Positions 40,037 through 49,179 of a DNA stretch of 64,000 nucleotides are shown here, piece after piece. Within the stretch, counting starts at the first letter, position 1, and each line of letters begins with the position of its first letter. Made by a program: the position numbers and the translations under genes. The notes beneath the pieces are model-generated. The model was not told the DNA's origin. It was given only the letters and a program-made list of their open reading frames with translations, and made no database searches. This stretch comes from Paralimibaculum aggregatum (GTDB lineage: Bacteria; Pseudomonadota; Alphaproteobacteria; Rhodobacterales; Rhodobacteraceae), in NCBI RefSeq assembly GCF_030270585.1, contig NZ_BSYI01000008.1:62001-126000 (forward strand). The letters are read 5' to 3'.

Positions 40037-41287
40037 TCAGACGGTGCCGCGCCCGGCCCCCGCGCCAGGCTCCAGCGCGAGCCCCCGTGCCGCGAGCGCC
40101 AGGCCGCCGAGGCAGGCCAGCCCGGCCAGCGCATAGGCCGAGAGCAGCGCGGCGATCTCGCTGTGGCTCATCGCGGCGCCGCCCGGCGCGGCCTCGGCGG
40201 CGAGCAGCAGCGTCGCCGCGAACAGCAGCCGCCCGAAGAAGCTCTGGATCGAGAGATAGCTCGCCCGGCCGGCATCGCCGAGCAGCGGCTGGATGCGCGC
40301 CAGCACGAAGGGGCGGGACAGCGCGTCCGGCACCATGCGCAGCAGCAGCAGCCCGATGGCCAGCGCCGAATCGGTCAGCGCCATGAGCCCCGAGAGCGCG
40401 ATCTGGAGCGCGAAGGCCGCCAGCAGGATCGCCGCCAGCCCGAAGCGCCGCCTGAGCCCCGGCGCCGCCAGCGAGGCCGCCAGCGAGACCGCCATCATCG
40501 CCGCCGTGACCGCACCGCTGACCAGCGGCGCCGCGCTCGCCAGCCCGAGCCCGGCCAGCGCGTCGAGGATGAAGGGCTGGCCGAAGACGAAGGGCACATG
40601 GCTCATCACGTACATCAGCACGCTCAGCGCCATCAGCCAGCGCAGCACCGGCTGCCCGAAGGCGGCGCGCAGCCCGGCGCGGTGCAGCAGCTCGGCCCCC
40701 TGCGGCGTGGCGGAGGGCAGGCGCTCGTGCGGCGGCTCGGCGAAGCGCAGCGCGATCGCCAGCGACGCCGCGAAGGCCAGCGCCCCGGCGAGGAACGGCA
40801 GCACCGCGTGCCCCGCCGCCATCGCGCCGCCGGTCAGCGCCGAGACCGCCAGCGCCGCGAAGGAGGCCCGCCAGGCGCGCAGCTCGTGGCGCTCGATCTC
40901 CTCGCCCCGGCCCTCCGCCGCCAGCGATTCGTAGAGCAGCGCGCTGTCGGTGCCCGAGGCGAAGGCCATGCCGGCGCCGATCAGCACCTGCCCGGCCGCC
41001 AGCGCCCAGAAGCCGGTGCCGGCCGCGAGCAGCAGCGCCCCGGCGAGGCTCGCCGCGGCGGAGGCGATCAGCGTGCGCCGGCGGCCGATCCGGTCCGACA
41101 TCCAGCCCGAGGGCACCTCGAGCGCCGTGGTCGCGACATCGTAGACCGCGGCGAGCAGGATCGCCTCGGCGGGCGACAGCCGGCCCTGGAAATAGAGGAA
41201 CCACACCGCCTGCCAGAACAGCAGGTTCTGCGCCGCCCGGAACCAGGGATAGAGCTCAATGTTGCGGGCGGTGCCGGGGGCCTGCAC
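40037..41287 (-). CDS. MFS transporter
   Basis: 416 residues with 10-12 membrane segments. The MFS motif between TM2 and TM3 is SDRIGRRRT, and the signature LEVPSGWMSDRIGRR is typical of the group that includes drug or metabolite exporters. The start is GTG, 4 bp after the trmB stop, so it may be co-translated with that gene. The substrate is unknown. Confidence 0.85.
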   Translation of the reverse strand: MQAPGTARNIELYPWFRAAQNLLFWQAVWFLYFQGRLSPAEAILLAAVYDVATTALEVPSGWMSDRIGRRRTLIASAAASLAGALLLAAGTGFWALAAGQVLIGAGMAFASGTDSALLYESLAAEGRGEEIERHELRAWRASFAALAVSALTGGAMAAGHAVLPFLAGALAFAASLAIALRFAEPPHERLPSATPQGAELLHRAGLRAAFGQPVLRWLMALSVLMYVMSHVPFVFGQPFILDALAGLGLASAAPLVSGAVTAAMMAVSLAASLAAPGLRRRFGLAAILLAAFALQIALSGLMALTDSALAIGLLLLRMVPDALSRPFVLARIQPLLGDAGRASYLSIQSFFGRLLFAATLLLAAEAAPGGAAMSHSEIAALLSAYALAGLACLGGLALAARGLALEPGAGAGRGTV

Positions 41288-41291
41288 GGGC

Positions 41292-42032
41292 TCAGCGCCG
41301 GCGGAAGGTCAGGTAGTGCGGCCGCCGCCCCTCGCGCAGCGCCTTGCCCTCGTAGCGGGTGCCGGGCCAGTCCTCCCAGGGCTCGCGCCAGTCGGCGGGG
41401 CGCCCGGCGGTCCACTCGAATTCGGGATGCCGGCGCACCTGCTCGAGGCTGTGCCGGACATAGTCCTCGATATCGGTCGCCACCCGCAGCACCGCGCCGG
41501 GCGCCATCGCGCGGGCGAGCTGGTCGAGATTGTCCTGGCTGACGAAGCGCCGCTTCCAGTGCCGCTTCTTCGGCCAGGGGTCGGGATAGAGCAGGAAGGC
41601 GCGCTGCACCGAGCCCGCCGGCAGCACGTCGAGCAGGTCGCGCGCATCGCCGGGATGGATCGCGAGGTTCGAGACCCCGGCCGCCTCCACCGCCGAGAGC
41701 AGCATCGCCACGCCGTTGATGAAGGGCTCGCAGCCGATGATTCCGACATCCGGGTTGCCGCTCGCCTGGTGGATCATGTGCTCGCCGCCGCCGAAGCCGA
41801 TCTCCAGCCAGACCGCGCGCTTGCCGGGAAACAGCGCCGCCAGGTCCATCGGGTCGCGTGCCGGGTTCTCCTCCCACGAGACGCCGGGCGGCGCGAGATC
41901 CTCGAGCCGGGTCTCCAGCAGCGCCTGCTGGCCCTTGCGCAGCTTCTTGCCGTGGCGCCGGCCGTGGAAGTTGCGCCAGGGGCGCGCGCCGGGGGCCGGA
42001 GGGGCGTCGGGGGTGTCGTCGGTGTCGCTCAT
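41292..42032 (-). CDS. trmB: tRNA (guanine-N7)-methyltransferase
   Basis: 246 residues. SAM-binding EIGFGGGEHM, the catalytic-region PDPWPKKRHWKRR and the TDIEDYV segment match TrmB. It makes m7G46 in tRNA. The N-terminal ~35 residues are basic and carry HGRRHGKKLRKGQ, as in alphaproteobacterial TrmB. Confidence 0.97.
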   Translation of the reverse strand: MSDTDDTPDAPPAPGARPWRNFHGRRHGKKLRKGQQALLETRLEDLAPPGVSWEENPARDPMDLAALFPGKRAVWLEIGFGGGEHMIHQASGNPDVGIIGCEPFINGVAMLLSAVEAAGVSNLAIHPGDARDLLDVLPAGSVQRAFLLYPDPWPKKRHWKRRFVSQDNLDQLARAMAPGAVLRVATDIEDYVRHSLEQVRRHPEFEWTAGRPADWREPWEDWPGTRYEGKALREGRRPHYLTFRRR

Positions 42033-42160
42033 GGCCGCCCTCTAGCGCGGGCGGCGCCGGCGCGAAACCCCCCGGGGCAGCCGGGCCGGGTTTGACCGAG
42101 GTCAGCGCGGCCGCCGGCGGCGCCGGCTAGGCTCGCGGACGATCTGATCGGAGCATGCCC

Positions 42161-42742
42161 ATGACCCAGCGCATCTGCCTTCTGCTCGGCCACCCGGACG
42201 GGCAATCGGAGCATTTCTGCCACGCCCTCGCCGCGGCCTATGCGCGGGGTGCCGAAGCGGCGGGCCACCGGGTCGCGCGGCTGGACCTCGCCGCGCTGCA
42301 GCCCGAACCGCTGGGCTCGGCGGCGGAGTTCGAGACCGCGCCGGCCGGGCCGATGGCCGAGGCCCGCGCCGCGCTGGCGGATGCGACGCATCTGGTGGAG
42401 ATCTTCCCGCTCTGGCTCGGCGGCATGCCGGCGCGGCTGAAGGCCTTCTTCGAGCAGCTCGCGCGGGCCGGCTTCGCCCTCGGCATCAGTGAGCGCGGCT
42501 GGCCGGAGGGCCGGCTGAAGGGCCGCTCGGCGCGGGTGGTGGTGACCATGGGGATGCCGGCGCTGGCCTACCGGATCTGGTTCCTCAACGCCGGCGTCGG
42601 GGTGCTGAAGCGGATGATCCTCGGCATGGCCGGCATCGCCCCGGTGCGCCAGACGACGATCGGCGGGGTCGAGGCGATGTCCGATGCCGCACGGGCGCGC
42701 TGGCTGGCGCGCGTCGAGGCGCTGGGCCGGGCGGCGCGCTAG
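42161..42742 (+). CDS. NAD(P)H dehydrogenase (quinone)/flavodoxin-like protein
   Basis: 193 residues of the flavodoxin-like NQO/MdaB fold. The phosphate loop region is LLGHPDGQSEHFCHAL; FPLWLGGMPARLKAFFEQL and VVTMGMPALAYR follow. It is likely an FMN/FAD oxidoreductase of quinones. The second ATG was taken, as GGAG is at the right distance; the first ATG overlaps it. Confidence 0.85.
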   Translation: MTQRICLLLGHPDGQSEHFCHALAAAYARGAEAAGHRVARLDLAALQPEPLGSAAEFETAPAGPMAEARAALADATHLVEIFPLWLGGMPARLKAFFEQLARAGFALGISERGWPEGRLKGRSARVVVTMGMPALAYRIWFLNAGVGVLKRMILGMAGIAPVRQTTIGGVEAMSDAARARWLARVEALGRAAR

Positions 42743-42778
42743 GGCGCCGGGACTGCCGCGGGACGTTTCCGCGCCGGG

Positions 42779-42869
42779 CGAACCCCTGTTCCGCCCGGAG
42801 GTTCCCCCGGCAGCGCCGTGCGGAAGCGCCGCGGGGAAGGTTCGCTGCGAACATTCCGGCAGGGGTTCG
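42779..42869. other. Structured convergent intergenic region
   Basis: A perfect 10-bp inverted repeat, CGAACCCCTG / CAGGGGTTCG, closes a region with several inner hairpins (CGGGCG/CGCCCG, TTCG/CGAA). It lies between the flavoprotein gene and metK. It may be a structured 3' UTR or a small RNA. Confidence 0.4.
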
Positions 42870-42881
42870 GTCCGGGCACGG

Positions 42882-42906
42882 AAAAGGGGCGCCGGAACGC
42901 CCCTTC
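42882..42906 (-). terminator. metK intrinsic terminator
   Basis: An 8-bp perfect stem AAGGGGCG / CGCCCCTT with a 6-nt loop is followed on the minus strand by T residues. It is 22 bp past the metK stop. Confidence 0.7.
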
Positions 42907-42927
42907 ACCCGTGCCGGTCCGGCTGGC

Positions 42928-44118
42928 TCAGACCGCCGCCTTCAGCGCCTCGGCGAGATCGGTGCGCTCCCAGGCGAAGCCGCCATCGGCCTCCGGCGCG
43001 CGGCCGAAATGGCCATAGGCGGCGGTGCGCTGGTAGATCGGCCGGTTCAGCCCGAGATGCGTGCGGATGCCGCGCGGCGTCAGGCTCATGCTCTCGCGGA
43101 TCGCCTTCTCGATCTTCGCCGGATCGACCTCGGCGGTGCCGTTGGTGTCGACATAGACCGCGAGCGGCTCGGCAACGCCGATGGCATAGGAGAGCTGGAT
43201 CAGGCAGCGCTTGGCGAGCCCCGCCGCCACCACGTTCTTGGCCAGGTAGCGCGCGGCATAGGCGGCCGAGCGGTCGACCTTGGTCGGGTCCTTGCCGCTG
43301 AACGCGCCGCCGCCATGCGGCGCGGCGCCGCCATAGGTATCGACGATGATCTTGCGCCCGGTGAGCCCGGCGTCGCCGTCCGGCCCGCCGATCACGAAGC
43401 GCCCGGTCGGGTTCACGTGCCAGACGGTGCGCGCGTCGATGAAGCCCTCGGGCAGCGCCGCCTGCACGAAGGGGGTGACGATCTCGCGCACAGCGTCGGA
43501 GGTCAGCTCGGCCCCGGCGGCATCGCGCGCGGTGTGCTGGGTCGAGACCACGATGGTGTCGGCGCGCACCGGCACGCCGCCGCGGTACTCCATGGTGACC
43601 TGGCTCTTGGCATCGGGCTGCAGCAGCGGCGCGGCGCCGGAATGCCTGGCCTCGGCCATCAGCCGCAGGATGCGGTGGGCATAGAGGATCGGCGCCGGCA
43701 TCAGCTCCGGGGTCTCGTCGGTGGCATAGCCGAACATGATGCCCTGGTCGCCGGCGCCCTCGTCCTTGTTCTCGGCGGCATCGACGCCCTGGGCGATGTC
43801 GGCGGACTGCTCGTGGATGTAGCTGTCGATCGAGCAGGTGCGGAAGTGGAAGCCCTTCTGCGCATAGCCGATCTTGCGGATCGTGTCGCGCGCCACGGCG
43901 CAGATCTCCTCGGGCGTCACCGCGCTGTCCTCGGAGATCTTCACCTCGCCCATCAGCACCACCTTGTTGGTGGTGGCAGCGGTCTCGATGGCGGTGCGCG
44001 CCTCGGGCTCGCGGGCGAGGATGTAGTCGACCACCGCGTCGGAGATCTGGTCGCAGACCTTGTCGGGATGGCCCTCGGAAACCGACTCGGAGGTGAAGAG
44101 GTAATTCTCGAGGCTCAT
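42928..44118 (-). CDS. metK: S-adenosylmethionine synthetase
   Basis: 396 residues, slightly longer than the E. coli enzyme. [14 protein letters not shown] (16-29), the [12 protein letters not shown] loop and [16 protein letters not shown] are the hallmark motifs. It makes SAM from methionine and ATP. The 50-nt leader can form a structure that hides the ribosome binding site (see 44,119-44,168). It ends with a good terminator. Confidence 0.98.
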   Translation of the reverse strand: MSLENYLFTSESVSEGHPDKVCDQISDAVVDYILAREPEARTAIETAATTNKVVLMGEVKISEDSAVTPEEICAVARDTIRKIGYAQKGFHFRTCSIDSYIHEQSADIAQGVDAAENKDEGAGDQGIMFGYATDETPELMPAPILYAHRILRLMAEARHSGAAPLLQPDAKSQVTMEYRGGVPVRADTIVVSTQHTARDAAGAELTSDAVREIVTPFVQAALPEGFIDARTVWHVNPTGRFVIGGPDGDAGLTGRKIIVDTYGGAAPHGGGAFSGKDPTKVDRSAAYAARYLAKNVVAAGLAKRCLIQLSYAIGVAEPLAVYVDTNGTAEVDPAKIEKAIRESMSLTPRGIRTHLGLNRPIYQRTAAYGHFGRAPEADGGFAWERTDLAEALKAAV

Positions 44119-44168
44119 GGGTCCGCTCCCTTTTCCAGACGGATGCGCGGAGGTCTGTGGCACGCGCT
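44119..44168 (-). promoter_or_regulatory. metK leader with ribosome-binding-site-hiding pseudoknot (candidate SAM/SAH-type riboswitch)
   Basis: On the minus strand the leader can form a stem CAGAC/GUCUG around a 12-nt loop that starts with CUCC. This CUCC can pair with the GGAG of the metK ribosome binding site. Rhodobacterales metK genes often carry the SAM/SAH riboswitch, a short pseudoknot of just this design. The primary-sequence match to what I remember of the family consensus is only partial. Confidence 0.4.
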
Positions 44169-45758
44169 CTAGCGCCTGGTCAAGCGCCAGCCGGCGAAGC
44201 CGCACCAGATCAGCGACAGCAGCAGGAGCGCCGGCGCATCGCCGGTGCGGGCATAGAGCGTCGGCGGCGCCGGCTGCGGCAGGCGGGCATCGAGATACCC
44301 GTCGGTGCCGAGGGGCAGCGATGCCAGCACCCGGCCATGCGGGTCGATCACCGCGGAGATGCCGGTATTGGCGGCGCGCACCACCGGCAGGCCCTGCTCG
44401 ATGGCGCGGATCCGGGCCTGCGCCAGATGCTGCTGCGGGCCGGCGAAGCTGCCGAACCAGGCGTCGTTGGTCAGGTGCAGGATCCAGCCCGGGCGCGGGC
44501 CCTCGGGGACGATCCCGTCGGCGAAGATCATCTCGTAGCAGATCGCCGGGGCGAAGGCCGGCAGGCCCGGCAGGTCGAGCACCCGTGGCCCCGGGCCCGG
44601 CACGAAGCCGGCGCCGCCCATGCCGGCGATGGCGTCGAGGCCGAGGCGCTCGAGCAGCCAGCGGAACGGCACGTATTCGCCCCAGGGCACCAGGTGGTGC
44701 TTGTCGTAGCGCGCGGCGATCGCGCCCTGCGGCGTCACCATCATCAGCGAGTTCGACCAGCGCCGCTCGCCGCTCTCGGTCCAGTCGTAGAACATCGCGC
44801 CGGTGATCAGCGGCGCGCCGCCGGCGGAGGCGGCGATCCCGGCCACCGCGGCCGGCGCGTCCTGCGGCAGGAAGGTGATCGCGGTCTCCGGCCAGATCAC
44901 CGCGGCGGGCGGGCCGAGCGGCCCCGGCGCGGCCCCGGAATGGGCGCGCAGGCGGGCGGCGAAGATCTCGCGGTGGCCGGCCTTCCACTTGAGGTGCTGC
45001 ACCGCGTTGGGCTGCACGATGCGCAGCACCGGCCCGGGCGGGCCGGCCGGCGGCACCGGCGCCGCGAGGCGGGTCATGCCACCGGCCCAGAGCGCGCCGA
45101 GGGCGACCAGCGCCGCCCAGCCGGCGATCCGCCGCGGCCCGGCCACCCCCGGCAGGGCGGCCAGCACCAGCGTCAGAAGGGTCATGCCGAAGGGCCCGGC
45201 CCAGGCGGCGGCCTGCATCACCGGGGTCTCGACCCAGGCATAGCCCGGCAGGCCCCAGGGCAGCCCGGTGAACAGCGTCGCCCGGGCGGTCTCGGCGGCG
45301 GCGATGGCGGCGGCGAGCAGCAGCGCCCGGCTCCAGTGCCCCGCCGGCCAGAGCCGCCGGGCCAGCCAGAACGCGGCGCCCCAGAACAGGCCGAGCGCCG
45401 CCGGCAGCAGGGTGATCGCGAAGGGCAGCATCCAGAGGAAGCGCTCGGCATCCACCAGGAAGGAATGGCCGATCCAGTGCAGGCCGGTGAGCAGCATGCC
45501 GAAGCCGGCGCACCAGCCGGTGAGGAAGGCGGCGCGCGGCGTCGGCGCCGCATCGGTCAGCCAGACCAGCGCCGGCAGCGCGACGAACAGCGCCAGCGGC
45601 AGCGAGATCGGCGGCTGGCCGAGGGTGATCGCGGCGCCGGCGGCAATCGCCATCAGCGCGCGCAGCACCCGGCCGCGGCGCGCCATCCAGGCGGCCGGAC
45701 CGGCCCCGGCCCCGCCGCCGGGGGGCGGCGCGATATGGTCGGCGGCAGCGCCGGTCAT
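44169..45758 (-). CDS. lnt: Apolipoprotein N-acyltransferase
   Basis: 529 residues: several N-terminal membrane segments, then a nitrilase-like domain and a final TM. The catalytic triad is visible as Glu in [11 protein letters not shown], Lys in [15 protein letters not shown] and Cys in AICYEMIF. It adds the third acyl chain to outer-membrane lipoproteins. The ATG at 45,758 was chosen over an Arg-rich upstream extension. It sits between corC and metK, 50 bp from the latter. Confidence 0.96.
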   Translation of the reverse strand: MTGAAADHIAPPPGGGAGAGPAAWMARRGRVLRALMAIAAGAAITLGQPPISLPLALFVALPALVWLTDAAPTPRAAFLTGWCAGFGMLLTGLHWIGHSFLVDAERFLWMLPFAITLLPAALGLFWGAAFWLARRLWPAGHWSRALLLAAAIAAAETARATLFTGLPWGLPGYAWVETPVMQAAAWAGPFGMTLLTLVLAALPGVAGPRRIAGWAALVALGALWAGGMTRLAAPVPPAGPPGPVLRIVQPNAVQHLKWKAGHREIFAARLRAHSGAAPGPLGPPAAVIWPETAITFLPQDAPAAVAGIAASAGGAPLITGAMFYDWTESGERRWSNSLMMVTPQGAIAARYDKHHLVPWGEYVPFRWLLERLGLDAIAGMGGAGFVPGPGPRVLDLPGLPAFAPAICYEMIFADGIVPEGPRPGWILHLTNDAWFGSFAGPQQHLAQARIRAIEQGLPVVRAANTGISAVIDPHGRVLASLPLGTDGYLDARLPQPAPPTLYARTGDAPALLLLSLIWCGFAGWRLTRR

Positions 45759-45774
45759 GCGCGGGGGCTCGGCC

Positions 45775-46776
45775 CTATTCCGCGGCCTGCCGCGCCGGCG
45801 GGCGGGTGGCCTGGGGCAGCGCATCGCGGAGCGTCAGCCGCATCCGGCGGATGCGGCGGGGGTCGGCGTCGATCACCTCGAACTCGTGGCCCATCGGATG
45901 CGCGATCACCTCGCCGCGGGTCGGCACCCGGCCGGTGAGCATGAAGACCAGCCCGCCCAGCGTGTCGACCTCCTCCTCCCAGTCCTCGGGCAGCAGCTCG
46001 ACCCCCTCGGCCTGGCAGAACTCCTGGATGTCGGCGCGGGCGTTCACCTGGTAGACCCCCGGCGCCTCGCTGCGCCAGAGCGCGTGCTCCTCGGTGTCGT
46101 GCTCGTCCTCGATGTCGCCGACGATCTGCTCGACCAGATCCTCGATGGTCACCAGCCCGTCGACCCCGCCGAACTCGTCGATCACCAGCGCCATGTGCAC
46201 CCGGCTGGCCTGCATCCGCTGCATCAGCGCGGCGATCCGCATCGAGGGCGGCACGAAGAGCGCCTGGCGCAGATGCTCGCGCAGGTCGAACTCGCCGTTC
46301 TGGTTGGTGCAGCCGACGCCGTAGGTCAGCGCCAGATCCTTGAGGTGGACGAAGCCGAGCGGGTCGTCCAGCGTCTCCTGGTAGACCGGCACGCGCGACA
46401 GCGAGCCGCGCGAGAGCGCCGCCATCACATCGTCGAGCGTGGCATCCACCGGCACGGCGACGATGTCGGCCCGCGGCGTCATCACGTCCTCGACGCGCAG
46501 CTCGCGCAGGCGGATGATGTTCATCACCATGGCAAGCTCGGCCGGGCTCGAGGCCTCGAAGGCCGGTCCGAGCGCGTCGTCCGACTCCCAGCCGTTCTCG
46601 CCCTGATCGGGCGGGCGGCCGAGGCCCGTGGCACGCTTCAGCAGCGTCTTGATCAGCGATGTCCGGCGACGCGGTTGCGGGGTCTTGCCCGACGAACCGT
46701 CCTCGCCATCGGACCCGGCGTCCTGCCCGGGCTCCTGCCCCCCCTCGGGGGGCGTGGGACTGTGACTGGCGTCCAT
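45775..46776 (-). CDS. corC: CorC/HlyC-type CBS-domain protein
   Basis: 333 residues. A disordered acidic/Pro N-terminus (1-65) precedes two CBS repeats (RVEDVMTPRADIVAVP; MALVIDEFGGVDGLVTIEDLVEQ) and the C-terminal CorC_HlyC FAD-like domain (DTLGGLVFMLTGRVP). In E. coli this protein (YbeX/CorC) works with ribosome- and metal-linked functions and lies beside ybeY. Here the ybeY stop is 2 bp away. Confidence 0.95.
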   Translation of the reverse strand: MDASHSPTPPEGGQEPGQDAGSDGEDGSSGKTPQPRRRTSLIKTLLKRATGLGRPPDQGENGWESDDALGPAFEASSPAELAMVMNIIRLRELRVEDVMTPRADIVAVPVDATLDDVMAALSRGSLSRVPVYQETLDDPLGFVHLKDLALTYGVGCTNQNGEFDLREHLRQALFVPPSMRIAALMQRMQASRVHMALVIDEFGGVDGLVTIEDLVEQIVGDIEDEHDTEEHALWRSEAPGVYQVNARADIQEFCQAEGVELLPEDWEEEVDTLGGLVFMLTGRVPTRGEVIAHPMGHEFEVIDADPRRIRRMRLTLRDALPQATRPPARQAAE

Positions 46777-46778
46777 GC

Positions 46779-47363
46779 CTACTCTTCCGGGAGCGGCCGC
46801 GCCGCCCCCCTCTCTCCGTATGGATCGGGGAGCCCCGCACGCGCCATCGCGTTGCGCTCGAGCCCCTCCATCCGCTCAGCGTCCTGCGCCGTCTGGTGAT
46901 CATAACCCAGAAGATGCAGGCACCCATGTAAGATCAGGTGCAAGACCCGTTCTTTCAAGGGAATTGCGTGCTCCTCGGCAATCTCCCGGATGGTCTCGAG
47001 GGCAATCGCGACGTCACCGAGGGGCGTTCGTGGCCCCGGCGCCTCAGGTAAGGCGTCGAATGCGGGCCATGAGAGCACATCCGTCGGCCGGTCCTTGCCG
47101 CGGAACGCGGCGTTCAGCGCGGCGATTCGCGCGTCCGAGCAGGCCAGCAGCGCGATCTGCCAGCGGCCGGGGTCCTGCCCGGTCTCGCGCAGCGCCAGCT
47201 CGGCGGCCTGCGCCGCGATCCCGGCCAGCTCCGGCAGCGCCGCCTCCCAGGCTGGCTCCTCGACCAGGAGCTCGACCAGCGGCTCGTCCGCGTCCCCGGC
47301 CGCCGGATCCGGCCCCAGTTCCGGCCTCGGTTCCGGGGGCCCGGTTTCAGCCGGCGCGGTCAT
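46779..47363 (-). CDS. ybeY: Endoribonuclease YbeY
   Basis: 194 residues. The Zn-binding motif HGCLHLLGYDH (three His) and RPTDVLSWP are diagnostic. It is a single-strand endoRNase for 16S rRNA maturation and ribosome quality control. An acidic N-terminal extension of about 30 residues precedes the domain. Its start overlaps the phoH gene by 17 bp. Confidence 0.96.
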   Translation of the reverse strand: MTAPAETGPPEPRPELGPDPAAGDADEPLVELLVEEPAWEAALPELAGIAAQAAELALRETGQDPGRWQIALLACSDARIAALNAAFRGKDRPTDVLSWPAFDALPEAPGPRTPLGDVAIALETIREIAEEHAIPLKERVLHLILHGCLHLLGYDHQTAQDAERMEGLERNAMARAGLPDPYGERGAARPLPEE

Positions 47364-48357
47364 AGGCTTCGATGATGCGCGCGACCAGCGGGTGGCGCAC
47401 CACGTCGCTCGAGGTGAAGCGCACCATGCCGATCCCCTTCACCCCCTCGAGGATCGAGAGCGCCTGAACGAGGCCCGAGGTCACCCCGCGCGGCAGGTCG
47501 ATCTGGCTCGGATCGCCGGTCACCGCCATGTGGCTGCCCTCGCCCATCCGGGTCAGGAACATCTTCATCTGCATCTCGGTGGTGTTCTGCGCCTCGTCGA
47601 GCACCACGAAGGCATTGGCCAGCGTGCGCCCGCGCATGAAGGCGAGCGGCGCGATCTCGATCTTGCCCTCCTCCATCAGCTTGGCGATCTGCTTGCCCGG
47701 CAGCATGTCCTGCAGCGCGTCGTAGAGCGGGCGCATGTAGGGGTCCATCTTCTCCTTCTCGGTGCCGGGCAGGAAGCCGAGCCGCTCGCCCGCCTCCACC
47801 GCCGGGCGCGAGAGGACGATCCGCTCGACCTGCCCCTCGTTGTACATCGAGACCGCGGCCGCCACCGCGAGATAGGTCTTGCCGGTGCCGGCCGGGCCGA
47901 TGCCGAACACCAGCTCGCGGCTGAACAGCGCCGCGACATAGGCGCGCTGCGCCGGGGTGCGCGGCTCGATCACCTTCTTGCGGGTGCGGATCTCGAGCCG
48001 GCCGTCGGGGAACATGTCGAGCTGGCGCGCCGTCTCCGGGCGCTCTTCGGGCTCCGGTACCTCGCCCATGCGGATCGCCGCCGAGACATCGCCCGGCTCC
48101 ACCGCGCGGCCCTGCTCGAGCCGGCGATAGAGCGCCCCGAGCGCCTCCGCCGCCTGCGCGCGGCTGTCGTCCGGCCCGTGCAGCGCCAGCTGGTTGCCGC
48201 GCCGCAGGATGACGATGTCGAAGCCTTCCTCGATGGCCGCGAGGTTGCGGTCGAACTGCCCGCAGAGATCGATCAGCAGCCGGTTGTCGGCAAATTCCAC
48301 GACGGTTTCCACCGCTTCGCCCGCGGCGGTGCCGGGCGGCGTCTCGATCACGCGCAC
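47347..48357 (-). CDS. phoH: PhoH-family ATPase (YbeZ)
   Basis: 336 residues. A KH-like N-terminal part precedes the PhoH ATPase domain with Walker A GPAGTGKTYLA, FMRGRTLANAFVVLDEAQN (Walker B) and MAVTGDPSQIDLP. It partners with YbeY in RNA metabolism. The start is uncertain: TTG and GTG codons are adjacent, with GGGGGA upstream; I used the GTG. Confidence 0.95.
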   Translation of the reverse strand: MRVIETPPGTAAGEAVETVVEFADNRLLIDLCGQFDRNLAAIEEGFDIVILRRGNQLALHGPDDSRAQAAEALGALYRRLEQGRAVEPGDVSAAIRMGEVPEPEERPETARQLDMFPDGRLEIRTRKKVIEPRTPAQRAYVAALFSRELVFGIGPAGTGKTYLAVAAAVSMYNEGQVERIVLSRPAVEAGERLGFLPGTEKEKMDPYMRPLYDALQDMLPGKQIAKLMEEGKIEIAPLAFMRGRTLANAFVVLDEAQNTTEMQMKMFLTRMGEGSHMAVTGDPSQIDLPRGVTSGLVQALSILEGVKGIGMVRFTSSDVVRHPLVARIIEAYDRAG

Positions 48358-48510
48358 CAAGAACGGTCCCCCGTGCGGCGGCGAAACGGGGCGGGGCAGA
48401 GGGGTTGGCTCAGGCGCAACCGGCGTCTCCGGATACTGGCAGTCACCCCCCGAATCTGCGGCAGCCGGCGCCGGAGCGCAAGCGCTTTTCGCATCCGCGG
48501 CGAGCGCGGG

Positions 48511-48548
48511 CGGGCATGACGGGGGCGCGGCACGGGCATGACGGGGGC
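48511..48548. repeat. 16-bp direct repeat, 22-bp period
   Basis: CGGGCATGACGGGGGC occurs at 48,511-48,526 and 48,533-48,548, in the gap upstream of phoH and downstream of the isochorismatase-like gene. Its role is unknown. Confidence 0.6.
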
Positions 48549-48564
48549 AGGACGGGCCCCGGCG

Positions 48565-49113
48565 CTACTTGATCAGCGGCAGCAGCGCCTTGAAGGCCGG
48601 GGTGCCGGCCTGGCCGAGCCATTCGAAGACCACCATCTCGGTGGTCACGATGCCGGCGCCGGCGGCCTGCAGCCGGTCGAGGCAGGCCTGCTCGCTGGCC
48701 AGGGTGCGCGAGGCGGTGGCGTCGGTCACCACGAAGACCTCGTGGCCCGCCTGCATCAGCTGCGCCGCGGTCTGCATCACGCAGATATGCGCCTCCATGC
48801 CGGCGATCACCGCCTGGCGGCGCCCGGTGGCGGCGAAGGCGGCGGCGAAGGCCGGCTCGTTCATGCTGGAGAAATGCAGCTTCTCGATCACCTGCGCCTT
48901 GGCCGCCGCCACCGCCGGGCCGAGCTCCGGCACCGTGCGCCCGAGGCCCCTGGGATACTGCTCCGTCACCAGCGCCGGCACGCCGAGCTCGGCCGCCGCG
49001 GTCAGCAGGATGCGGGCGTTCTTCACCGTCTCCGCCGGCGCCTGCATGGCCGCCGCGAGGCGCTGCTGGATGTCGATGACGATCAGGCAGGAGGTGTCGG
49101 CTTCGATCAGCAT
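48565..49113 (-). CDS. Isochorismatase-like cysteine hydrolase
   Basis: 182 residues. The Asp-Lys-Cys triad is visible as Asp in LIVIDIQQR, Lys in VIEKLHFSSM and Cys in GMEAHICVMQTA. The family includes YcaC-like hydrolases and nicotinamidases. The LRLHF-type substrate contact appears as KLHFSSMNEPAF. The exact substrate is unknown. It is separate from phoH. Confidence 0.9.
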   Translation of the reverse strand: MLIEADTSCLIVIDIQQRLAAAMQAPAETVKNARILLTAAAELGVPALVTEQYPRGLGRTVPELGPAVAAAKAQVIEKLHFSSMNEPAFAAAFAATGRRQAVIAGMEAHICVMQTAAQLMQAGHEVFVVTDATASRTLASEQACLDRLQAAGAGIVTTEMVVFEWLGQAGTPAFKALLPLIK

Positions 49114-49179
49114 GGCGCGCGGCTCCTTTTGGACTCTGGTATACCAGCAGCGCGGCGCGGTTCCAAGCCCCGTCCCGTG

